A stretch of DNA of 64,000 nt from Marinifilum sp965230805. GTDB taxonomy: Bacteria; Bacteroidota; Bacteroidia; Bacteroidales; Marinifilaceae. A program made the translations under genes and the position numbers. The notes under the pieces were generated by a model. It saw nothing but the letters and a program-made list of their open reading frames with translations. It had not been told where the DNA came from and did not search any database. Shown piece after piece: positions 53,024 through 61,398 of the stretch. Where the stretch lies: positions 2,170,001 through 2,234,000 of the forward strand of contig NZ_OZ246019.1 of NCBI RefSeq assembly GCF_965230805.1, given 5' to 3'. Position 1 is the first letter of the stretch. The number at the start of each line of letters is the position of its first letter.

Positions 53024-54250
53024 TTATTTTGCAATATCAAGCACATTTTCAGATTGCCATGCTTTAAGTACAATATCTGCATGCTCCTTGTTGTCCAACT
53101 TGATATATTTATAGAAACTCTTTTCTGTACGATGTCCAGTAATCTTCATAATTGTTGCCGCAGGAATCCCTTTCTGGTAACTATTGGTTGCAAATGATCT
53201 TCGTGCAGTATGTGAGCTAACTAACTCGTACTTTTTATAGGATTTATTTACTAATACACCATCAATGTATGATTTTCGCCAAACAACATTATTTATTTTA
53301 GCCAACTTACACACCTCTTTTAACTGTTTATTTATCTTAGTATTGGCCTTTAAACTATAATTATATTTTTCTAGAATCTGGACAACCTGAGATAATAGGG
53401 GAATTGTAACACGCTCCCCAGTTTTAGCCTGCATGGTATTAATATAGTTCCCAGTAATACACCCCCTATTCAAGTTAATTACATCTTGATATCTTAAGCC
53501 TGTATAGCAGCCAATCATAAACACATCTCTAGACCGTTCTAGATGTGGTTTATCGGATAAATCAAGCAAAAGAATAGTTCTCACTTCTTGATCTGTTAAA
53601 TATATATTCTCAGCATCAACTGCGATTCGCTTAAAATGCTTACTTCGAAATCCTATATTATCAGTAAGTTTTTGGCTTATTGCTTCATTCATTAAGGTTT
53701 TTAGTGCCTGAATATATTTACCAAGTGTATTAGGGCTATATTTATACTCTCCTTTTAAGTATTCCAAAAAATCATAGTAAAAGGCAACATCAATATTTTC
53801 AAAGTCTAGAGATTCATTTCTATACTTTTGAAAACCGTTTAAATGCTCATGAAGCAATCTAAATTTACTAATTGTTGATTTTGCCAGAGGTTTACCAGTT
53901 TTAGGATTAATTTTTTTGATTTGTAAATCAGAGAATGATTTTGCAAAACTTAACAGATTAATTTTAGACGCCTTCTCATCCGTTAAAGCCCTTTGAATAA
54001 GTTCTCTTACATCATCCTTTGTTTTAGGCTTTTTATCCAAGTAGAAAAGTTGAAAACGCTCCTTGCAATCTAATAAATAGCGGTTTATATCAACTTTATT
54101 TGTAATACTAGTTATGTTTTTAATTTGCTGAGTGTGTTTATTCCAATATTCTTTTTTCAGCCTTATACCTGTACTGCACTGAACTTCTGTATTTAAATGC
54201 CTAATTCTTGCAACAATAAAACCTCTTCTTATTTGAAAATTCAAGTTCAT
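53024..54250 (-). CDS. int: Tyrosine recombinase (element integrase)
   Basis: 408 residues from the ATG at 54250; the longer frame would translate the arm-site region and is rejected. Arm-binding and core-binding (SAM-like) domains occupy the first ~210 residues (SINLLSFAKSFSDLQIKKINP... TLGKYIQALKTLMNEA is the typical Bacteroidetes form). Catalytic residues are visible: Arg in IGCYTGLRYQDVINL, HTARR near residue 350, and GHRTEKSFYKYIK with the final Tyr nucleophile. It is adjacent to and facing away from a tRNA-Arg gene, the presumed integration target. Confidence 0.92.
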   Translation of the reverse strand: MNLNFQIRRGFIVARIRHLNTEVQCSTGIRLKKEYWNKHTQQIKNITSITNKVDINRYLLDCKERFQLFYLDKKPKTKDDVRELIQRALTDEKASKINLLSFAKSFSDLQIKKINPKTGKPLAKSTISKFRLLHEHLNGFQKYRNESLDFENIDVAFYYDFLEYLKGEYKYSPNTLGKYIQALKTLMNEAISQKLTDNIGFRSKHFKRIAVDAENIYLTDQEVRTILLLDLSDKPHLERSRDVFMIGCYTGLRYQDVINLNRGCITGNYINTMQAKTGERVTIPLLSQVVQILEKYNYSLKANTKINKQLKEVCKLAKINNVVWRKSYIDGVLVNKSYKKYELVSSHTARRSFATNSYQKGIPAATIMKITGHRTEKSFYKYIKLDNKEHADIVLKAWQSENVLDIAK

Positions 54251-54280
54251 TACTAGTGTTTTATATATGTATAAAATATG

Positions 54281-54327
54281 TACCCTTTTTTGTCCCCCAA
54301 TGTGAGAGTGTCCCCTATTTTGCACCC
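54281..54327. promoter_or_regulatory. Two integrase arm-like sites in the int promoter region
   Basis: TACCCTTTTTTGTCCCC (54281-54297) and TCCCCTATTTTGCACCC (54311-54327) resemble 43959-43975 and 40431-40447. Location 31-77 bases upstream of the integrase ATG suggests autoregulation as well as recombination. Confidence 0.6.
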
Positions 54328-54488
54328 TTAACACTATACAAACATACATCTTTTTACACACTTTTTCACATTTTGCACATACATTTAAATATTGGCAAAA
54401 ACAAAAAAAAGCCCCAGATAGCTCTACAACTTCCTAAGGCTTAATACATTAAAGGCTGTCTATTTTATTTAACTCGACAATTTCAAAG

Positions 54489-54560
54489 TAGCCCCACCAG
54501 GACTCGAACCTGGATCTATTGTTTAGGAAACAACTATTCTATCCCTTGAACTATGGGGCC
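54489..54560 (-). tRNA. tRNA-Arg, anticodon CCT
   Basis: Cloverleaf fits 72 nt: acceptor GGCCCCA/TGGGGCT with discriminator A, anticodon stem GTTGT/ACAAT around loop TTCCTAA (anticodon CCT, reading AGG), T arm CAGG-TTCGAGTC-CTGG. No CCA is encoded. Its 3' end abuts the integrative element. Confidence 0.93.
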
Positions 54561-54624
54561 AATTGAATCATGCAAATGTATTTAAACAAGATCGAAGATC
54601 AAAACCGAGTTTAAAAAAAGTTTA

Positions 54625-55359
54625 TCATTCATCACCATTAAACAGTTCTTCAATTACAGAAAGCGACTTAAGCGATGAAAACCCCTGGCTTTGCAGAGCA
54701 TAAAAGTTGAGCAAGCTTCTCAAAATAGTTCCAATTTGTTTTTTATTGATTTTTAAGGTGTTTAACTGATCAATAGAAGTATTGAATAAGCGTGAGAGGA
54801 TCTGACTCTCTAACTTTCCCAAGCAATGTGCATGAGCATTTTCTTCTCTAACGAAACGACCATTGTCCATATCGAAATTGCTATTGATTTGCGACCAGTT
54901 CGTTTGTGGGTAGAAACCTAAAAATCGAGTTAATTTGCTTAAGAAATAAAGATGAAACAAGTCTAAAGGCTCATCTGTTAAATCGAGGTAGCGAATGCTG
55001 TTATAAAGGAAAACAAAGAGGTCTTTATTTGCTTCTTCTTCTCGTAACACCTTCGAAAGAACTTCTGTTAAGAAAAGTGCCAGGGTGCTTTTGTGAACAT
55101 CAAAAATCAGACTGTTTAAAGTTTCCGAAAGCCTCACCTCTTTAAGTGATTGAATATTTTTCCCTTCACGATGATAAACCTCCATGTCAAGAAGAAAAAA
55201 AGGACGAAAAAGATTGCTCTTGCTTTTAGACTTCCTGGAATGCCCACCTTTTACTATATAGCTCTGGCGACCAAATTTTTCGGTATATATATGTACTATC
55301 AGACTGGTTTCTCCGTACTGAACACGATTTAATACAATGCCTTTTGTCTGGTGTAGCAT
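54625..55359 (-). CDS. recO: DNA repair protein RecO
   Basis: 244 residues, usual length. N-terminal OB-fold start MLHQTKGIVLNRVQYGETSLIVHIYTEKFG and the family region YIVKGGHSRKSKSKSNLFRPF are characteristic. RecO loads RecA onto SSB-coated DNA with RecR in the RecFOR pathway. The zinc-binding cysteines of some RecO proteins are not obvious. It is the first chromosomal gene beyond the tRNA-Arg and is 59 bases downstream of the PorZ-like gene. Confidence 0.9.
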   Translation of the reverse strand: MLHQTKGIVLNRVQYGETSLIVHIYTEKFGRQSYIVKGGHSRKSKSKSNLFRPFFLLDMEVYHREGKNIQSLKEVRLSETLNSLIFDVHKSTLALFLTEVLSKVLREEEANKDLFVFLYNSIRYLDLTDEPLDLFHLYFLSKLTRFLGFYPQTNWSQINSNFDMDNGRFVREENAHAHCLGKLESQILSRLFNTSIDQLNTLKINKKQIGTILRSLLNFYALQSQGFSSLKSLSVIEELFNGDE

Positions 55360-55418
55360 TTCTTCTGGTTCGTTTTAAGGTATAATACCGATTTGTCTCT
55401 GGAATGTTGCTTTGCAAG

Positions 55419-57674
55419 TTAGTTAATAAACAACAGCTTAATCACTTTTGACTTTGACCCATCGGAATTTGAACAAAAAATTAGGTAAACACCGGTATGA
55501 ACTCTCGATCCGCTAAAATTTCGCCCATCCCAAATAAACTGACCACCTTCCGATTTACCTTCCCACACCAAGGCTCCGCTTACATTGGTAATTTTAACAG
55601 TCGAATTATCCATTAGGCCACTAACGATTATATCGCCACGATAAGTCTCTCGAACTGGATTTGGATAAACATACAAATCGTTGTAATTCTCTGTTCCCTC
55701 GGTAACCTTTCCCCTATATGAAACCATTCCCTTATTGGTAAGAAAGAAAACCTCTCCGGTGCCGGGATTTGCCGATATTTGTTGAACATTATTCGATGGG
55801 AGCGGACTGTTTTCCATTGTAAAATGTGCAAGCTGTTCATCACCATTTTCTGATACCAGAAAAGCACCCGAATCTTCCGTCCCTAACCACTTCTGATTAG
55901 CACCATTTATTTCTATACACTGCACTTTCTCCGTTGAGAGCAAAAACTGCGTAGATCCCTCAATACTTATTATTGGTCGATAGGCAAAAAAATTACCATC
56001 TCTAAAAATGTTTCCCGGATCTGAATAAACTGCTATTCCACTTGATGTTCCAACCCATACACTTCCTTTTTGATCTTCCTTAATGTCATAAACCCGGGAA
56101 CTAATGCTTGAATTATTTTCATCTCGAAGGGTAAAATTACCGTGCACATCATCATCATCATTCGCAAGCGTACCATTCTCGTTAAATGCAAATAAGGTAC
56201 TGCCGACTCCTCTTAACACCCATTTGTCGCCATTTTGCAGTGCTATTATTTTTCGTGAATCAGATCGATTATCCAAGCTACCATACGACAAGGAAACCCA
56301 TTCATTTTCATAGGTCAAGGCCTTAACTGCATTATTCGAATTTGCCTCTACAATCCAGAGAGTTCCATCTTCATCTGAATCCATAGAGTTGATCCCCTCA
56401 TTTCCCAATGGAGAATTCCCGGAATGATAATAGTTAGTGAATTCCTCCTCCTGAAATTCGAACAATCCATCCCTCCAACAGGCAGCATAAATTCTAGATT
56501 CATTTCGTTTGTTAGAGCGTATCGAGATAATATCTTTTTTCCCTGCCAACTCCGAAACATTCGATTCTGTAAAATTCTTCCATTCTAAATCATTGTACAA
56601 ATAAAGTTCGGCAGGCAAATTCTTGTTAATGCTTCCAGAACTTGCCCAGCTTTGTTTTCCAACCGAACAGACGGTTGTAATATCAGATCGCAAAGGCCCA
56701 TCGGGCTTGATTTGAACAAACTCCCCACCTTGCTTTTCCAAAAGTGAATGCTCATTGTCTGCAATAAACGTTCTGTCATCGATTTGTAAAATGCTTCTGA
56801 AAGAATTGGATTGAACTCCAGAAATAATTGAAATTTGATCCCCTGATGTATTAAATTCTTTTATGCTGCTATTTAAAACAACATATAAGGAACTCTTGTG
56901 AGGCGATATGGAAAAAATACTTTCCGATTCCACGAGAAATTCACGCCAAACTTGTTGACTGAGCTTATAGATTTCATTTCCGATTTCTGATGTACGTCTA
57001 AGAACAAAAAGATCTTGATCCATTATACATAGCTCCTTACATGCCCTGTTGTAATTAGGAATTTCAGAAACCAATACCCAATTATTAAAATCAGCTAAAT
57101 TTGTCGAGTTTAAATCGGCTCTAAAAAGTCCATTTTCTGTTGCAGCCCACAAATAAGATGAATTGCTTATCACATCATTTACTTGTATTTGTTTGCCATT
57201 TAAACCTATCAGATAAGTATCTGCAATTTCTTGCCGACTTAAATGAAGAACAACAATTCCAAAATTGGTAGACAAATAAGCAAGATCCTCACTAATATAT
57301 ATCGAATTGATTTGCTTATCCGAAAAGCCTGCAAAATTTTTAATTTCCGAGATATTAAGCACATCCTCATTAGACAAGAGATCAACATTTCCGTTTTTAT
57401 AAGCCAAAATAAGTAATTCATGATCAGAAGACCAGCCTACAGCGGTAATTTCATTATCAGACAAAGTATTGGTTTTGCCATATGTCCTTATTTCACCATC
57501 CAACAATGAATAAGAAAATAATCCTGATTCAGTTAAGCAATAAACATGATTCGATGATGCTACCAGTTGCCATGCTTTTCGGTAGGGTAAATGCTCACTC
57601 CAACCCACAAAGTTCTGTGCGAACGATGACATAAAGTAAGAAATCAGAAAAACCAATATAGCAACCTGTCTCAT
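55419..57674 (-). CDS. porZ: PorZ-like type IX secretion protein
   Basis: 751 residues with a signal peptide (ending SSFAQ). Two beta-propeller regions follow; the start NFVGWSEHLPYRKAWQLVASSNHVYCLTESGLFSY is characteristic of PorZ, and blades such as SVWVGTSSGIAVYSDPG are of the two-component-regulator propeller type. The C-terminal ~80 residues (YPNPVRETYRGDIIVSG... GVYLIF) form a T9SS sorting domain. PorZ works with PorU in attaching cargo to A-LPS on the surface. Its presence indicates a type IX secretion system elsewhere in the genome. Confidence 0.85.
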   Translation of the reverse strand: MRQVAILVFLISYFMSSFAQNFVGWSEHLPYRKAWQLVASSNHVYCLTESGLFSYSLLDGEIRTYGKTNTLSDNEITAVGWSSDHELLILAYKNGNVDLLSNEDVLNISEIKNFAGFSDKQINSIYISEDLAYLSTNFGIVVLHLSRQEIADTYLIGLNGKQIQVNDVISNSSYLWAATENGLFRADLNSTNLADFNNWVLVSEIPNYNRACKELCIMDQDLFVLRRTSEIGNEIYKLSQQVWREFLVESESIFSISPHKSSLYVVLNSSIKEFNTSGDQISIISGVQSNSFRSILQIDDRTFIADNEHSLLEKQGGEFVQIKPDGPLRSDITTVCSVGKQSWASSGSINKNLPAELYLYNDLEWKNFTESNVSELAGKKDIISIRSNKRNESRIYAACWRDGLFEFQEEEFTNYYHSGNSPLGNEGINSMDSDEDGTLWIVEANSNNAVKALTYENEWVSLSYGSLDNRSDSRKIIALQNGDKWVLRGVGSTLFAFNENGTLANDDDDVHGNFTLRDENNSSISSRVYDIKEDQKGSVWVGTSSGIAVYSDPGNIFRDGNFFAYRPIISIEGSTQFLLSTEKVQCIEINGANQKWLGTEDSGAFLVSENGDEQLAHFTMENSPLPSNNVQQISANPGTGEVFFLTNKGMVSYRGKVTEGTENYNDLYVYPNPVRETYRGDIIVSGLMDNSTVKITNVSGALVWEGKSEGGQFIWDGRNFSGSRVHTGVYLIFCSNSDGSKSKVIKLLFIN

Positions 57675-57683
57675 GGCAACTTC

Positions 57684-58265
57684 TTATGCATTATACTCCA
57701 ATAGAAACTGAACCAGTTTTTGAACAGCCAATCCTCTATGACTAATCCTGTTTTTTTCACTCACCTCCATTTCTGCAAATGACACAGAATATCCTTCTGG
57801 TTCAAAAATAGGGTCATATCCAAATCCATCTTTTCCCCTTTGCGAATCAAGAATATTGCCATTCACTATCCCTTCAAATTGATACTCATTATCATTTAAA
57901 AATAAGGAAATAACTGTCCTGAACCTTGCTGATCTATCCTTTTCCCCTTCGAGCTTTTCAAGCGCCTTTTTCATATTCGCTGTGGCATCTTTATCCTCCC
58001 CGGCATAGCGTGCTGAATAAACTCCAGGTTCCCCATTTAAGGATTTAATTTCCAAGCCAGTGTCATCTGCAAAGCAGTTTACATTGTACTTTTTGTATAT
58101 GTATTCAGCTTTCTGTGTCGCATTCTCTTCCAGAGTTTCGTAGTCTTCGGGAATTTCTTCATTACAATTAATGTCTGCTAAACTTAGTAATTCGACTTTT
58201 TCGCCAAGCAGTAGCTGTAACTCCTTCATTTTATTTTGGTTATTGGTAGCAAAAACTAATTTCAT
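57684..58265 (-). CDS. rdgB: XTP/dITP diphosphatase
   Basis: 193 residues from the ATG at 58265, giving MKLVFATNNQNKMKEL, the canonical start SGN/TNNxxKxxE of the Ham1 family; the seven codons upstream come from the hairpin repeat and are rejected. Other motifs: FADDTGLEIKSLNGEPGVYSARYAG, GKDGFGYDPIFEPEG and KNRISHRGLAV. It removes non-canonical purine nucleotides (ITP, dITP, XTP). Nine bases downstream of its stop lies the PorZ-like start, so the two may be cotranscribed. Its ATG is exactly at the end of hairpin-repeat copy 6. Confidence 0.95.
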   Translation of the reverse strand: MKLVFATNNQNKMKELQLLLGEKVELLSLADINCNEEIPEDYETLEENATQKAEYIYKKYNVNCFADDTGLEIKSLNGEPGVYSARYAGEDKDATANMKKALEKLEGEKDRSARFRTVISLFLNDNEYQFEGIVNGNILDSQRGKDGFGYDPIFEPEGYSVSFAEMEVSEKNRISHRGLAVQKLVQFLLEYNA

Positions 58266-58367
58266 CTGTTTATATTTTTTTTCCATTTACCAGATGGAAG
58301 CTGCAAGATCACAAATTATCATTGTCGTGGGTGTTTAATGATTATTTTAATCATGCTCGGTTCATAT
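58266..58367 (-). repeat. Dispersed hairpin leader repeat, copy 6
   Basis: On the minus strand: ATATGAACCGAGCATGATTA, stem GATTAAAATAATCATT / AATGATAATTTGTGATC, loop AAACACCCACGAC, CTTGCAGCTTCCATCTGG, an A-rich spacer and ATAAACAG directly before the rdgB ATG at 58265. Confidence 0.88.
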
Positions 58368-58389
58368 GTATATTTACAATTATTTCAAA

Positions 58390-58420
58390 CAAAAAACAAC
58401 GGCTAAAAAACCGTTGTTCA
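58390..58420 (-). terminator. Terminator of the universal stress protein gene
   Basis: On the minus strand AACAACGG and CCGTTGTT form an eight-base stem (58395-58418) with loop TTTTTTAG, followed by TTTT. It is 27 bases beyond the stop at 58446. Confidence 0.8.
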
Positions 58421-58445
58421 AATATAGAGATTAATAAAATATGCC

Positions 58446-59273
58446 TTAATAAAAACTTCCGTATTTAGACAAATCCGTTCTTGGATTGACACACATTACC
58501 GGAATGTGAGCTGAATTGGCAATTACAAACTGTTCATGTGCTCCAAGCATGTAATCCTGGAATGAGATATTTTTGGTAGTCATGATCAGGATGATATCTG
58601 CATCAATCCTCTTGGCAAAATCAACAGTTTCCATTGCAAAATCATTACCTCCATCGGCGGTATCAATTTCATAATCAATTCCTCTGTTTTCAAGGTATTT
58701 TTTTGCAAAAACCAGATTGGCTTTTGTTCTTTGAAGCATCTGTCCTTCGGGCATCTTTGGAGTAATAATGCGCATTTTTGCTCTAAAGAACTTACCTAAA
58801 AACTCTGCCCAGCTTAATTTCTCCTTATTTTCCTTTTTAAAATCGACAGGAAGAACAACAGAGGAATATTTCTTTTGTACTGGTGGAGCTTGCACCACAA
58901 TAAATGGGACTCTTGAACCTACAATTACCTTAAGTGCCCAACTACCCGTAAGTTTTTGCATACCTTTAATGCCATGTGTACCCATAAGCACCAACATGGC
59001 ATTCATTTCTTTTGCAACATCATTTATTGTGGTAAAAATACTTCCATCGCGAACGATAAAATCAGGTCGAACATTCTTTTCCTTGTAGATTCCTTCAACA
59101 GCTTCAGCCATTTTATTTTTTGCTTCTTCTATTTGAGACTCTTTTTTAACAATATGAACCAAAATAACCTCGGCGTCAACATTTTCAGCAAAAATAGATG
59201 CATGATCGAATGCATATTCTGCAACATTAGAAAAATCCCAAGCTACAAGTAAAGATCTTTTTATACTTTCCAT
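58446..59273 (-). CDS. Universal stress protein, two Usp domains
   Basis: 275 residues with tandem Usp-like domains. The first (LLVAWDFSNVAEYAFDHA to GSRVPFIVVQAPP) keeps VLMGTHGIKGMQKLTGSWALKVI, a degenerate form of the G-x2-G-x9-G nucleotide loop. The second (SSVVLPVDFKKENKEK to AHIPVMCVNP) has IILIMTTKNISFQDYMLG and lacks the Gly-rich loop. Cytoplasmic stress or adhesion-related role by family; ligand not predictable. A hairpin-repeat copy with a dead ATG lies about 250 bases upstream. Confidence 0.9.
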   Translation of the reverse strand: MESIKRSLLVAWDFSNVAEYAFDHASIFAENVDAEVILVHIVKKESQIEEAKNKMAEAVEGIYKEKNVRPDFIVRDGSIFTTINDVAKEMNAMLVLMGTHGIKGMQKLTGSWALKVIVGSRVPFIVVQAPPVQKKYSSVVLPVDFKKENKEKLSWAEFLGKFFRAKMRIITPKMPEGQMLQRTKANLVFAKKYLENRGIDYEIDTADGGNDFAMETVDFAKRIDADIILIMTTKNISFQDYMLGAHEQFVIANSAHIPVMCVNPRTDLSKYGSFY

Positions 59274-59519
59274 AGTTTAGTTTAAAGGGGAAACAGTGAA
59301 ATATATGTATTAACATAACAGGAGTTCAATTTAGGTAATTTTTACTAAAACAACAAATTTATTCCACTAGTAAAAGTCTGCTTATTATTTTCTATTTATC
59401 AAACAATTTCAATTTGTTTTTAGCTTTTTATTAATTGATAAAACAGGAAGCATAACAAATCGAATAGTGGTTCTGTCTAAATAAAATTTAACGAAGTACC
59501 CCAGTATTATTCTTTATTA
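59274..59519. other. Upstream region of the universal stress gene
   Basis: AT-rich, no recognised RNA or operator. It separates the usp start from hairpin-repeat copy 7 and presumably contains the usp promoter. Confidence 0.4.
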
Positions 59520-59622
59520 CATCTGTTTAGATTTTTTCCCAGTTACCAGATGGAAGCCGCAAGATCAAAATAATCATTCGCCTGTGTGTTTAATAATGAT
59601 TTTATCATGCCCGCTTCTTCAT
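59520..59622 (-). repeat. Dispersed hairpin leader repeat, copy 7
   Basis: On the minus strand: GAAGAAGCGGGCATGATAAA, loop AAACACACAGGCG, AATGATTATTTTGATCTTGC, GGCTTCCATCTGGTAAC and CTAAACAG, then ATG-TAA at 59522-59517. The start position is thus followed at once by a stop. Confidence 0.87.
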
Positions 59623-59729
59623 TAAAAATGGTTAAAGAATAGATTTTAAAGCGCTGCTAAGCCATAGAATTCAAATTTCTTCCCTATTTTTAGTGTCATC
59701 GCATTTCTTAGATAAATAATAAATCCACA

Positions 59730-61232
59730 ATGGAACATCTTACTCTCTTTTTACTTGTTAGAACAATTTTCACATGCAATTTTATCGGACAAGTTGAAAT
59801 TGAATTCTTGTCTCAGAACTTCATTCTTTTTGCAATGCTACTCCCAATAATTGTTGTATTTCTATTTCTTTGGTTTAGGATTGAACTTAGAAGACAAAGA
59901 AGCGAAATTGAAAGAGAGTTTTACAATAAGAATCAAGAACTAATTTTTAAAAAGGAAAAAGCAGAAAAGTTACTCTCCAACTTATTGCCAAAACAAACGG
60001 CTGAGGAACTCCAATCTAAAGGAAAGGTAAGCTCTCGAAGATATAGAATGGTAACGGTTTTGTTTTCTGACATCCACGGCTTTACTAAAATTGTGGAACA
60101 AATGAATCCTGAAGACTTAATTGATGAATTGGACAAATTCTTTGTGCATTTTGATACAGTAGTAGAAAAATACAATATCGAAAAAATTAAGACCGTAGGT
60201 GATGCTTACATGTGCGCTGGAGGTATTCCTAACAAAAACAGAACCAACCCTATCGAGGTAATTTTGGCAGCATTGGAGATCCAGCAATATATGAAAAACA
60301 TGATAATCAATTCGAAAGATGGCAAGAAAGCCATTTGGGGTTTGCGAATAGGTATTCATACGGGTCCTGTAATTGCCGGTGTGGTAGGTACTAAAAAAAT
60401 TAGCTATGATATTTGGGGTGATACAGTAAATACCGCAAGCAGAATGGAATCCTCAGGTGCTGTTAATCAAATCAATATATCGGGAATGACATACATGCTG
60501 GTAAAAGATTTCTTTATTTGCGAATACCGCGGCAGAATGCCTGTAAAATACAAAGGAAATATCGATATGTATTTTGTAAAAGGTTTCTTGCCCAAAATGT
60601 CAAGCGACCTAAAAGGATTAGTGTCGAATGATTATTTTCTTACTTGCTTTCAGATGCTGAGATATGATGATCTGGAAGAAACAATTCTGACCAAAATGGA
60701 AAACGAGCTTCCAAAAAATCTTTACTATCATAACTTAAAACACACCATTGATGTAATCACTGAAGTAGAAATTATCGGTCGTAAAGAAGGTATTACCGAA
60801 GCCGAAATGCTGATCATTAAAACTGCAGCACTTTTTCACGACACGGGCTTTATACTTTCTTACAAGGATCACGAAGAATTTAGTGTAAAACTAGCCAAGC
60901 ACATTCTGCCTAAATACAAATACCAGGAAAACCAAATTGAAGAAGTTTGCAATCTAATTATGCATACAAAGCATCCTCCAAAGCCTGAAACTCTTTTAGA
61001 AATGATTATGTGCGATGCAGATCTGGATTACCTTGGAAGAACGGATTTTATACCGGTATCGGGTAATTTATATCGCGAGCTAAAAGAGTACGGTAAAATT
61101 AGGAGTATCGATGAGTGGAATCGCTTGCAAATAAAATTCATCGAAAATCATCAGTACTTTACAAAAACTGCTCGAAGTATGCGAAATGTAAACAAAACCA
61201 AACAGCTTGAAAAGCTTAGAGAGCTGATTTGA
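59730..61232 (+). CDS. Membrane-anchored adenylate cyclase-type domain fused to an HD domain
   Basis: 500 residues. A hydrophobic N-terminal region (FILFAMLLPIIVVFLFLWF) anchors it; a coiled linker (LRRQRSEIEREFYNKNQELIFKKEKAEKLL) follows. The class III cyclase domain (about 95-290) has metal-binding Asp in VLFSDIHGFTK, Asp in KTVGDAYMCAGG with the preceding Lys, specificity Asp in YDIWGDTVNTASRM, and the transition-state Asn/Arg in that motif, all consistent with active ATP cyclisation. Residues ~320-480 form an HD domain (YHNLKHTIDV, ALFHDTGF, MCDADLDYLG). A single protein that makes a cyclic nucleotide and may hydrolyse a phosphoester is unusual. Confidence 0.88.
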   Translation: MEHLTLFLLVRTIFTCNFIGQVEIEFLSQNFILFAMLLPIIVVFLFLWFRIELRRQRSEIEREFYNKNQELIFKKEKAEKLLSNLLPKQTAEELQSKGKVSSRRYRMVTVLFSDIHGFTKIVEQMNPEDLIDELDKFFVHFDTVVEKYNIEKIKTVGDAYMCAGGIPNKNRTNPIEVILAALEIQQYMKNMIINSKDGKKAIWGLRIGIHTGPVIAGVVGTKKISYDIWGDTVNTASRMESSGAVNQINISGMTYMLVKDFFICEYRGRMPVKYKGNIDMYFVKGFLPKMSSDLKGLVSNDYFLTCFQMLRYDDLEETILTKMENELPKNLYYHNLKHTIDVITEVEIIGRKEGITEAEMLIIKTAALFHDTGFILSYKDHEEFSVKLAKHILPKYKYQENQIEEVCNLIMHTKHPPKPETLLEMIMCDADLDYLGRTDFIPVSGNLYRELKEYGKIRSIDEWNRLQIKFIENHQYFTKTARSMRNVNKTKQLEKLRELI

Positions 61233-61398
61233 TTAATCTTAAGTTTTCAACTCATATTTATTATAAATTGTCATTTGTATAGCTCATTTGTTTATAAATC
61301 TATGGTTTTAACACGATAAAAACGTAAATTTATTAGTGCTAAACCTCTTGATTTTTAATGAAATCACGATAAACAAACTAAACAAAAGGGAGATTAAA

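Larger units (their letters stand above)
43881..54500. mobile_element. Integrative element at tRNA-Arg(CCT), about 10.6 kb
   Basis: Bounded by att-like site 2 and by the 3' end of a tRNA-Arg gene adjacent to a tyrosine integrase. Contents: tandem 256-bp repeats, nuclease and methyltransferase genes, HTH protein, serine resolvase, small hypothetical, replication initiator with iteron-like repeats, excisionase-like protein, XRE regulator, integrase. No conjugation genes are present, so it would need help to transfer. Boundaries are inferred from imperfect core repeats. Confidence 0.75.

Noticed and set aside
53024..54361. Long 445-residue form of the integrase
   Set aside because: The extra N-terminal part would translate across the arm-like DNA sites; the family-like start is at 54250.
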